Below are positions 1 to 5,400 of a DNA stretch of 6,442 bases, piece after piece. The translations under genes were made by a program, and so were the position numbers. The first letter of the stretch is position 1. Every line of letters begins with the position of its first letter. Origin of the DNA: JAABRU01 sp050180235 (GTDB taxonomy: Bacteria > Desulfobacterota > Desulfobacteria > Desulfobacterales > Desulfococcaceae); contig JBFXEJ010000180.1 in the NCBI GenBank assembly GCA_050180235.1, positions 1 to 6,442 on the forward strand, in the 5' to 3' direction. The notes under the pieces are model-generated. The model had not been told where the DNA came from. It ran no database searches and was given only the letters and a program-made list of their open reading frames with translations.

Positions 1-63
1 AGTTCATAAAGAAATCCTTTCACTGAACATTGTGATTTTTAAATTTATCCAGAAAATAATAAT

Positions 64-77
64 ACAGATATATCTGT
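64..77. repeat. 14-bp perfect palindrome
   Basis: A perfect self-complementary 14-mer (ACAGATATATCTGT) lies in the AT-rich stretch downstream of the asparaginase gene. It has no loop and no T-tract, so it does not look like a terminator. It could be a binding site for a dimeric regulator of a gene off the left edge, or chance in AT-rich DNA. A TATAAT-like hexamer on the minus strand (plus-strand ATTATA, 93-98) lies nearby but has no -35 at proper spacing. The rest of 1-183 shows no gene and no convincing terminator. Confidence 0.3.
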
Positions 78-183
78 TTGTAAAGTATGAATATTATAAC
101 AGCATTACTTGTGTAGCACTACCAAAAAACATAACAGTTCTGCTTTTTGTAAAGGGGGATTTTCAGACAGTTGAAATGACATT

Positions 184-1191
184 CTAATAGGAATAAAAAA
201 GGGTCTGCACTTCTTCCAAACTCCTGCTCTGCAAAAGTGCAAGCATAAGAAGAATCCGGGACTTGGGGGGATTGAGTTCATCCGAGGCAATAAATTTCAT
301 GGCATCATCATCAATTTCCACATTTCTTCCCACAGTGCCGCTGGATACACGGGAACTGCGGACAATGAAAATACCTTTTCCGGCTGCTGCGGCTGCTGCG
401 GCAAGCACTGCAGCATTCATGTTCCCGTTGCCGTTGCCTGCAATGACAATACCTTTTGCCCCTTTTGAAACCGAACATTCAATCAAATCCGCAGGCATAT
501 CCGCACATGCGTACAGAATATCCGCACGGGGCAGGGATGAAATACCGTGCAGGGAAAACTCTGTCTGAAATGTGTGTTTTCGGAAAGGGTATCTGAAATA
601 GACTGTTTTTCCGTAAGTTACGGTTCCAATCAGGCCGTTGGCGGGAGAAATGAAGGTTTCCAAAGCGCCTGTATCACTTTTGGTCAGAGAATGGGCATCA
701 TGAATTCTGTCATTCATCACCACAAGAATACCGCGTTCCGCCGCGTCCGGATCTGCTGCAACCGCAACCGCATTGTAAAGATTCAAAGGCCCGTCCGCGC
801 TGAGTGCTGTGAAAGGCCGCATGGCTCCTGTCATAACCACAGGTTTCGGGCTTTTTACAGTGAGGTTTAAAAAAAATGCTGTTTCCTCCATAGTATCAGT
901 GCCATGTGTCACAACAACTCCTCTGACATCTTCAGATTCAAGAACAGTGCTGATCCGCGCGGCAAGCGCGATCATAATCTCAAAGGACATATCCTGTGAA
1001 CCCACATTTGCAATCTGCTCCCACTGTATATCTGCCAGTTCCGCAATACCCGGAACAGCATTGATCAGAGACGCTATATTCATCCTGCCGGAAATATAAG
1101 CGGCCTGTGTTCCGGATTTTCCGGTTCCGGCAATCGTGCCTCCGGTTGCCAGTATCACCACTTTGGATTTGTCATGTTCTGCTGTCTGCAT
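184..1191 (-). CDS. L-asparaginase, AnsB-like family, no signal peptide
   Basis: Predicted 335-residue L-asparaginase, which hydrolyses L-asparagine to aspartate and ammonia. Family motifs are complete. TGGTIAG carries the nucleophilic Thr19; a conserved Tyr32 follows; GSQDM (64-68) binds substrate; HGTDTMEET (96-104) supplies the second catalytic Thr98 and Asp99; Lys171 sits in LTKSDT; SADGPLNLYNAV (131-142) is also conserved. The C-terminus aligns in style with full-length AnsB, so the gene is intact. The start is the ATG at 1191, preceded by GAGGA 10 nt upstream. The frame stays open for 28 more codons to an ATG at 1275, but that start has no Shine-Dalgarno and its extension is not a classical signal peptide. 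The enzyme is therefore probably cytoplasmic, although AnsB-type enzymes are usually periplasmic. A seven-alanine run (264-270) is encoded by a short tandem repeat. A terminator separates it from the upstream gene, so it is likely monocistronic. Family assignment is firm; location is inferred. Confidence 0.95.
   Translation of the reverse strand: MQTAEHDKSKVVILATGGTIAGTGKSGTQAAYISGRMNIASLINAVPGIAELADIQWEQIANVGSQDMSFEIMIALAARISTVLESEDVRGVVVTHGTDTMEETAFFLNLTVKSPKPVVMTGAMRPFTALSADGPLNLYNAVAVAADPDAAERGILVVMNDRIHDAHSLTKSDTGALETFISPANGLIGTVTYGKTVYFRYPFRKHTFQTEFSLHGISSLPRADILYACADMPADLIECSVSKGAKGIVIAGNGNGNMNAAVLAAAAAAAGKGIFIVRSSRVSSGTVGRNVEIDDDAMKFIASDELNPPKSRILLMLALLQSRSLEEVQTLFYSY
381..401. repeat. 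CGGCTGCTG 9-mer tandem, about 2.3 copies
   Basis: The 9-mer CGGCTGCTG occurs twice exactly (381-389 and 390-398) and begins a third time. On the minus strand it encodes the poly-alanine stretch of the asparaginase. The unit is a multiple of three, so slippage would change alanine number without shifting the frame. Confidence 0.6.
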
Positions 1192-1200
1192 AATTTCTGA

Positions 1201-1206
1201 TTCCTC
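1201..1206 (-). promoter_or_regulatory. Ribosome binding site deciding the asparaginase start
   Basis: Minus-strand GAGGAA lies about 10 nt before the ATG at 1191. The longer in-frame alternative at 1275 has no purine-rich site before it, so the shorter protein is preferred. Confidence 0.6.
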
Positions 1207-1394
1207 TGTTTTGGCATGGATGGAAAATACCCGTTTTTTAAACCGCGAAATGCACGAAAAATACAAAAAAAACATATGATTGATTACATATACATCTCAG
1301 AAACTGTTCATATTTTTTGACAGCATAACCATCCGGAGATAAAAAAACAGCAAATACAGAGTGTTCAGCCTTTTCATTTAAATTCAGCATTCAA

Positions 1395-1429
1395 CAAAAA
1401 AACTCCCGGGAAACAGTATCCCGGGAGTT
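1395..1429 (-). terminator. Intrinsic terminator of the outer-membrane protein gene
   Basis: A 10-bp GC-rich stem (1401-1410 with 1420-1429, core CTCCCGGG/CCCGGGAG) with a 9-nt loop starts 27 nt past the stop codon of the barrel gene. On the minus strand it is followed by a run of T (plus-strand A run 1396-1402), the standard rho-independent arrangement. The other side has only a short T run (1427-1431), so function toward plus is less likely. Confidence 0.9.
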
Positions 1430-1456
1430 TTGTATTATCATCCGATGCTTCAGTGC

Positions 1457-2656
1457 TTAGAAAATTGTGTAAGCAACACCCATATAGAATGTCGTTACAA
1501 TATCATCATCCTCATTGTCACCCTGGTCACGGTGATCAAAACGGAGTGTGGTGAGCAGGTCAATGGTATTGGTCAGATAAAAACGGAAACCGGTTTCCAG
1601 CGCGTTGCGGAGAATATCGTCCTCTTCACTGTCTTCCACGACAGTATAGGCAATTTCCCACATATTGGTCCAGTCAATTTTGTTGGAAATTTCATAATCC
1701 AGATCCATGCGGTTGTTGAATTCGTGGTTGGCATCTCCGAATTCCCAGTCCACCAGCACAGTGGAATAGGTGAATTCTTCCACAAACTGCCATTTGAAAC
1801 CATAGGGTCTGGCATATTTGAAAGAGGCACTGACAACCGGATCATGCTCATTGCCCTGATAATCGGAGAAAAGCCAGCCAAGTCCTGCCTTTGCCTCCCA
1901 TCCGTGTTCCCGGCGGATTACCTTTTCATCCTGCAGAATGTCCTGAATCCGGATGACACCGAAGGCCTTCAGATTCCCATCGGTAAGCTGTCCGGCCTCT
2001 TTGAAGACTTTTTCCATGTCCTCATACCAGTATTTTTCATATTCCCGCAGTCCGTATTTGCTTTTGTATTCATTTTCCTTGTGGATGACCGCAGCCAGTT
2101 TCATATAGGTTTCATCCGAAACTGCGCCCTTGATAATGCCGTATTTTGTCAGGTCTTCCACAATCCGCACGGCCTCCATAAGGGGCGTGGCTGTGAAGAT
2201 TCTGCCGTAACCTGCGCCTGCCGTGACTTTGGCATAGGGATCATCATCCTCTGCGCCTTCCAGATCGCGGTAGGAGAAATCAAAGCGTCCGAAAGCAAAA
2301 AATTCTCTGTATCTGTCTTCCCGGAGATACTTCTTGGCCTCTGTCCATGCATCAAAATTCCAGTTTTCCACGGAATCATCTTCATCGTTTCCGCCTCTGC
2401 TGAAATCTCCCCTGCCTTCGGCATAGGCCTCCCATTTAAAGGGAAGTGTGCTGTATTCCATGTCATACCAGATGGAGCCGGATCCGTTGTAACTGGTCTG
2501 ATCCTGGTTGCCGTCTTTGAGGTTGAACAGAGCCTGCAGTTCGGCATCGTGGAAAAAGATATCCGGTTCCACATAATCCCTCAAATCCAGCGCAAGTGCG
2601 GATACAGGAAGCAGCATACACAGACTCAGTATCACACCCAATAAACCTTTTTTCAT
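1457..2656 (-). CDS. Outer-membrane beta-barrel protein with helical insert, function unknown
   Basis: Predicted 399-residue exported protein. Residues 1-22 form a clear signal peptide (two lysines, hydrophobic core, SALA before the cleavage point). The mature part has two zones of alternating polar/aromatic strands (about 35-155 and 250-399) and ends in ...VAYTIF; a terminal Phe is the usual BAM recognition signal of outer-membrane barrels. Between the zones, about 158-248 looks alpha-helical and charged (TPLMEAVRI, SDETYMKLAAVI, EYEKYWYEDMEKVF), unusual inside a barrel; it may be a periplasmic or extracellular subdomain. Predicted loops are very acidic (NDEDDSVEN 90-98, EGAEDDDP 133-140, EDSEEDD 341-347, DQGDNEDDD 377-385). 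The start at 2656 has a near-perfect Shine-Dalgarno; the frame runs 22 codons further upstream, but that would put residues before the signal peptide. It is a single gene with its own terminator. I cannot name a substrate or family; a porin or a structural role are both possible. Confidence 0.85.
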   Translation of the reverse strand: MKKGLLGVILSLCMLLPVSALALDLRDYVEPDIFFHDAELQALFNLKDGNQDQTSYNGSGSIWYDMEYSTLPFKWEAYAEGRGDFSRGGNDEDDSVENWNFDAWTEAKKYLREDRYREFFAFGRFDFSYRDLEGAEDDDPYAKVTAGAGYGRIFTATPLMEAVRIVEDLTKYGIIKGAVSDETYMKLAAVIHKENEYKSKYGLREYEKYWYEDMEKVFKEAGQLTDGNLKAFGVIRIQDILQDEKVIRREHGWEAKAGLGWLFSDYQGNEHDPVVSASFKYARPYGFKWQFVEEFTYSTVLVDWEFGDANHEFNNRMDLDYEISNKIDWTNMWEIAYTVVEDSEEDDILRNALETGFRFYLTNTIDLLTTLRFDHRDQGDNEDDDIVTTFYMGVAYTIF

Positions 2657-2660
2657 CTTT

Positions 2661-2668
2661 TCCTCCTT
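2661..2668 (-). promoter_or_regulatory. Strong ribosome binding site deciding the barrel-protein start
   Basis: Minus-strand AAGGAGGA sits about 5 nt before the ATG at 2656. It rules out the longer in-frame start at 2722 and places the signal peptide exactly at the N-terminus. It is the strongest Shine-Dalgarno in the window, suggesting high expression. Confidence 0.85.
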
Positions 2669-2883
2669 CTTTTGAATACAGTTGAATGTCAAAAACACGG
2701 CAGGAAAAAAGTTTCTGTCCAAACCGTAACGCTATAACTAAAACAGGAAGAAGAATAAATCAAGACAAAAACGACCTTTGGAGAAAAAATATCATATCCC
2801 TGAAACAGGAAAACAGGTTCAGATTCCAAATAAGCAGAGAGGCTCTTTATTTTAATAATAAAATAAATTCAGATTATTATATT

Positions 2884-2935
2884 CCATATGCCACTTCATG
2901 GGATTTCCGGTCTGCCGATTGTTTCAGGCATATGG
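2884..2935. repeat. 9-bp inverted repeat CCATATGCC / GGCATATGG
   Basis: Arms 2884-2892 and 2927-2935 are perfectly complementary. The pair interlocks with the larger inverted repeat at 2904-2996, so the two cannot form at once; they would be alternative structures in DNA or RNA. Confidence 0.55.
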
Positions 2936-2996
2936 CGGTAAATGATTGATGAAAAAATCATTATGCTGTATAGATGCTGCATCCGCAGACCGGAAA
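2904..2996. repeat. Long inverted repeat, 12-bp perfect arms
   Basis: TTTCCGGTCTGC (2904-2915) is exactly complementary to GCAGACCGGAAA (2985-2996). Pairing continues inward past one mismatch for three more bases (2904-2919 with 2981-2996). A smaller hairpin lies inside (AATGATT 2941-2947 with AATCATT 2956-2962). The layout could be a small extragenic palindromic or MITE-like element, or a structured regulatory region; no target-site duplication is evident. Confidence 0.6.
2946..2974 (+). promoter_or_regulatory. Candidate sigma70 promoter for the permease
   Basis: TTGATG (2946-2951) and TATAGA (2969-2974) are spaced by exactly 17 nt, each matching 4 of 6 consensus bases. Transcription would start near 2981, giving a leader of roughly 110 nt that contains most of the inverted repeats at 2990-3071. 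The match is moderate and the region is AT-rich, so chance is possible. Confidence 0.4.
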
Positions 2997-3071
2997 ATTC
3001 CGGAGTGAAAGGCAGCAGAATTTCTGCATCCCGGAACCGAAATTCCGTTTCACTCCATTTTGGCACTCCGG
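2990..3071. repeat. Nested hairpins in the permease leader
   Basis: Several short complementary pairs crowd here: CCGGAA/TTCCGG (2990-2995 with 2998-3003); GGAGTGAAA/TTTCACTCC (3002-3010 with 3048-3056); CGGAA/TTCCG (3032-3036 with 3043-3047); and a competing CCGGAGTG/CACTCCGG (3000-3007 with 3064-3071). The 3002-3056 stem encloses the CGGAA hairpin. No U-tract follows any of them, so these are not a simple terminator. Mutually exclusive pairings fit an RNA switch or a repeat remnant; I do not recognise a known riboswitch class. Confidence 0.5.
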
Positions 3072-3093
3072 ACCGTTAATCTGAAAAAATAAT

Positions 3094-4140
3094 ATGCAAA
3101 AAAGGATGATACAGCAGCAGATGACCCGATACGCAGCAAAAATTCTCATGACTCTGGCAGCAGTTTTCTTGTTCACCACCCTGATTCTTTTTCTGTCCGG
3201 TGCGCCTCCTCTGGATACCTGGCTGCATCTTGTCAAAGGGGCTCTGGGCTCATGGACACGTTTTTCCCGTGTTATTGCAGCATGGATTCCTCTGACCCTC
3301 TGTGCGTGCGGACTGCTCTATACCTTCCGCATCGGGCTGTGGAATATCGGGGTGGAAGGGCAGATGATGATGGGCGCGGCTATGACTGTTTTTGTCCTGC
3401 GTTTCGGCATGGACGGAAACTCCATGCCTGAATTCCTGCTCATTCTTTCTTTTATTGCAGGAATGGCCGGAGGCGGAATATGGGCTTTGCTTGCCGGATA
3501 TCTGAAAACCAAAGGCGGGGTGAATGAAATCTTTGCGGGGCTGGGACTCAATTTTGTGGCACAGGGCATTATTCTCTGGCTGATTTTCGGCCCCTGGAAA
3601 CGTCCGGGCGTGGCATCCATGAGCGGAACAGAAGTGCTGCCCCGTGAACTCTGGCTGCCCCGGATTGCAAATCTACGCCTGTCCCCTTCTGCCCTGTGCC
3701 TGACCATTGCGGCCATTGTGATCACAGCCCTGATGCTCCGTTACACCCGTATCGGCCTGGGACTCAAAGCCATTGGCGGAAATCCCAAAGCCGCATGGCT
3801 TTTCGGCCTGAAACCTGATCGGTATATGCTTCTGGCCATGATGTTCGCGGGCGGTTTTGCCGGACTCGCGGGCAGTATTCAGGTGACAGACATATATCAC
3901 AGTCTGATTCCTTCTATTTCAGGCAGTTACGGCTATCTTGCCCTGCTGGTGGTCATGCTTGCGAATTACCGGGTATGGATTGCACCGGCCGTGGCCCTTT
4001 TTTTCGCGTGTCTGAATGCCGGGAGCATTCAGTTGCCTATGGTGCTGAAACTGGATTCCTCTTTAAGCGGCGTTATTCAGGGCTCGCTCGTACTGGCCTT
4101 TCTTGCGGTCCAGGGATGGCGCAGCAGCGGAAAAAGCTGA
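3094..4140 (+). CDS. ABC transporter permease, BPD_transp_2 family (nucleoside/simple sugar type)
   Basis: A 348-residue inner-membrane protein with about ten hydrophobic segments (roughly 15-35, 58-78, 87-103, 113-136, 146-166, 197-215, 243-263, 275-294, 296-311, 322-341). Signatures of the nucleoside/simple-sugar branch of BPD_transp_2 are clear: NIGVEGQMMMGA (84-95), GGVNEIFAGLGLNF (141-154), and the cytoplasmic coupling segment AIGGNPKAAWLFGL (226-239), which would contact an ATPase. Such permeases normally work as a pair with an ATPase and a binding lipoprotein (Bmp/PnrA-like), but none is encoded here: the upstream gene is divergent and unrelated, the downstream gene convergent. The subunit may use components encoded elsewhere or be a relic, though its frame is intact. 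The start is uncertain: ATGs at 3094, 3106 and 3121 all lack a well-placed Shine-Dalgarno; the 3121 start retains all membrane segments. The substrate cannot be told from sequence. Confidence 0.87.
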   Translation: MQKRMIQQQMTRYAAKILMTLAAVFLFTTLILFLSGAPPLDTWLHLVKGALGSWTRFSRVIAAWIPLTLCACGLLYTFRIGLWNIGVEGQMMMGAAMTVFVLRFGMDGNSMPEFLLILSFIAGMAGGGIWALLAGYLKTKGGVNEIFAGLGLNFVAQGIILWLIFGPWKRPGVASMSGTEVLPRELWLPRIANLRLSPSALCLTIAAIVITALMLRYTRIGLGLKAIGGNPKAAWLFGLKPDRYMLLAMMFAGGFAGLAGSIQVTDIYHSLIPSISGSYGYLALLVVMLANYRVWIAPAVALFFACLNAGSIQLPMVLKLDSSLSGVIQGSLVLAFLAVQGWRSSGKS

Positions 4141-5295
4141 TGAAAGTCCATATTTACGATGTCCCAGCACAATGGGACTTCTGATTTTCCCGTAATAAAA
4201 ACAGGCTTTACAGTATGTTCTGTTTATTACGGCAACAGTCTGACAGCGATAGGGTCCGGTACAGTTGAGCGCACGGCTGATTTTGGCTTCGGTTTCCTTC
4301 CATGTATAATGGGGATATGGAGCGGACAGTTTGTGGGAAAGACGTCTGCCGTCTGTGCACCGGGCCGATATGGTCAGCAGAATATACCAGTCCGGTTCAC
4401 TCAGTCTGGCAGCATCATCCCGGCAGTGTGCGATAAAAGGACATAAATTCGCAATCTGATCAAAATCAGCGGGCGGATACTGTATGGAAAAATCAGGGAT
4501 ACTGTCTGACGGCCTTTTCTGTTCTGCAAACTGATTCTTCCCGGTTTCCCATAAGCGCCATTCATCCATGATCTGATTCAGATCAGATTCAGAAATTTTC
4601 CGCACTGATTTCAGAAAACCCCACTGATCCGGATATGGTGCTGCAAAGCCTGTGCTCTGCCGGAGAAAAAGGGTATGGCCTTTCTGCCCTGCCTTTCCCT
4701 GAAAAGGAAGTGCAATAAGGCTGCCGAATCCTTTTCCCGAAAGCCTGTCCTGCGCTGGAAAAAGCCGGTCAAAAGCAGAATCACTTTCACGGTTTACACC
4801 GGCCTCATCCAAAAGTGCGGAAGTGACAGCACGGGCTTTGGCAGCGGGGACAGGATGTTCAAAAAAGAAAAAAGCATGATAGCCCGCGCCGGATCTGGAG
4901 CGCAGCACATAACAGGGTAAATCCTGAAATTCACAGACTTCATAAAATTTTTTCACCTCAAGCAGCGGATTGCGGGTTCCGCAGTGATTGTCAAAATCCG
5001 CAGCAATGAAGCAGCATCTGTGATCCGGCAGCAGAGGATAAACTCCCAGAATATGCCTGCCTGCGAAATGATCCCGGATCATTTGCCGGGAAAGAGGCGC
5101 ATAGCGTAAATGAACACATCCTGCACATCCGGAAAAAACACGTCCTTTCCGGCATTCCGGATGAATCCATTCATTGGCGCATACCGGAGCATACCCGCTT
5201 TTTCCACTTTTTGCAGAATGCCAGTATCGGGGAACCACATCCTCCCGTCCCCTGAAAAGGGAGAGAAACAGACTGATCTGATCCGCTTCTTTCAT
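4063..5295 (-). CDS. TOTE-type archaeo-eukaryotic primase (AEP), stand-alone, with C-terminal zinc-type module
   Basis: A 410-residue protein with the archaeo-eukaryotic primase/polymerase fold as found in TOTE conflict systems. Order of parts: the FRGREDV start motif (14-20); a zinc module C39, C48, C57, C60 with the typical CANEW; GVYPLLPDHRC (84-94); metal-binding motif I D100-F-D102; motif II SGAGYH (135-140) with His140; then LFPAQDRL (178-185) and ALPFQGKA (195-202), the motif III region. A C-terminal module follows: CPFIAHC (285-291), LSEPDWY (298-304), PYPHYTWKET (326-335), and C345, C351, C362, C365 before RSPI, resembling the C-terminal module of primase-helicase proteins. It should bind nucleotides and make RNA or DNA strands, but no helicase or nuclease domain is fused or adjacent. 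The start at 5295 has GGAG 6 nt upstream; longer starts (5307, 5337) have none. The last 26 codons overlap the permease end; the conserved part stops before that. It is divergent from the CI-like regulator. A CRISPR-associated primase-polymerase relative is the main alternative, but no CRISPR is visible. Confidence 0.88.
   Translation of the reverse strand: MKEADQISLFLSLFRGREDVVPRYWHSAKSGKSGYAPVCANEWIHPECRKGRVFSGCAGCVHLRYAPLSRQMIRDHFAGRHILGVYPLLPDHRCCFIAADFDNHCGTRNPLLEVKKFYEVCEFQDLPCYVLRSRSGAGYHAFFFFEHPVPAAKARAVTSALLDEAGVNRESDSAFDRLFPAQDRLSGKGFGSLIALPFQGKAGQKGHTLFLRQSTGFAAPYPDQWGFLKSVRKISESDLNQIMDEWRLWETGKNQFAEQKRPSDSIPDFSIQYPPADFDQIANLCPFIAHCRDDAARLSEPDWYILLTISARCTDGRRLSHKLSAPYPHYTWKETEAKISRALNCTGPYRCQTVAVINRTYCKACFYYGKIRSPIVLGHRKYGLSSAFSAAAPSLDRKKGQYERALNNAA
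4161..4178 (+). terminator. Possible weak terminator hairpin after the permease
   Basis: GTCCCA (4161-4166) and TGGGAC (4173-4178) form a perfect 6-bp stem with a 6-nt loop, 20 nt past the permease stop. The following TTCTGATTTT is only partly T-rich. The hairpin lies inside the C-terminal coding sequence of the primase gene, so it is constrained by both roles or is coincidental. Confidence 0.35.
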
Positions 5296-5301
5296 ACCGA
5301 T

Positions 5302-5305
5302 CTCC
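5302..5305 (-). promoter_or_regulatory. Ribosome binding site deciding the primase start
   Basis: Minus-strand GGAG lies 6 nt before the ATG at 5295. In-frame ATGs at 5307 and 5337 have no such site, and the family's conserved motifs begin shortly after the 5295 start. Confidence 0.6.
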
Positions 5306-5357
5306 ATATTTGTGCTTGTGTTTTTCAGGATTTTCATGGTAACAGAGTGACAGGAAT

Positions 5358-5386
5358 ATATTAACGAATCATTTATATTTAATCAA
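5358..5386 (-). promoter_or_regulatory. Candidate sigma70 promoter for the primase
   Basis: On the minus strand, TTGATT (5386-5381) and TAATAT (5363-5358) are separated by exactly 17 nt, each 4 of 6 to consensus. A start near 5350 would give a leader of about 55 nt before the primase ATG. The site lies wholly within the repeat-containing spacer beside the CI-like gene, so repressor binding there would block it. Confidence 0.5.
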
Positions 5387-5400
5387 GTATTAATTTATAT
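5359..5400. promoter_or_regulatory. Candidate operator region with short direct repeats
   Basis: ATTTATAT occurs at 5371-5378 and 5393-5400, 22 bp apart (about two helical turns). AATCA occurs at 5367-5371 and 5381-5385, and TATTAA at 5359-5364 and 5388-5393. These overlap the primase promoter and reach the start codon of the CI-like gene, as expected of an autoregulatory divergent operator. The sequence is very AT-rich, so some repetition is expected by chance. Confidence 0.4.

Larger units (their letters stand above)
2657..3093. other. 437-base divergent intergenic region
   Basis: This gap separates the divergent barrel-protein and permease genes. I see no supportable coding region: the one longer open frame (2686-2949, plus) has no ribosome binding site, no recognisable motif and a mixed polar composition. 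The left part (2723-2880) is AT-rich and featureless. The right part (2884-3071) is packed with nested inverted repeats and a candidate plus-strand promoter, listed separately. Confidence 0.6.

Noticed and set aside
1430..2644. Long plus-strand open frame (404 codons) opposite the barrel-protein gene
   Set aside because: It is fully antisense to a gene with signal peptide, strong ribosome binding site, terminal Phe and terminator. Its own translation has no recognisable motif and no ribosome binding site; length results from codon bias of the opposite strand.
2680..2690. TTGACA on the minus strand upstream of the barrel gene
   Set aside because: No -10-like hexamer at 15-19 nt before the strong ribosome binding site, so I do not call a promoter.
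2686..2949. Plus-strand 87-codon open frame in the divergent gap
   Set aside because: No ribosome binding site, no motif, low-complexity polar composition, and it runs into the inverted-repeat region.
2904..2996. Inverted repeat as an intrinsic terminator
   Set aside because: The loop is about 60 nt and no T-tract follows on either strand, and both flanking genes read away from it.
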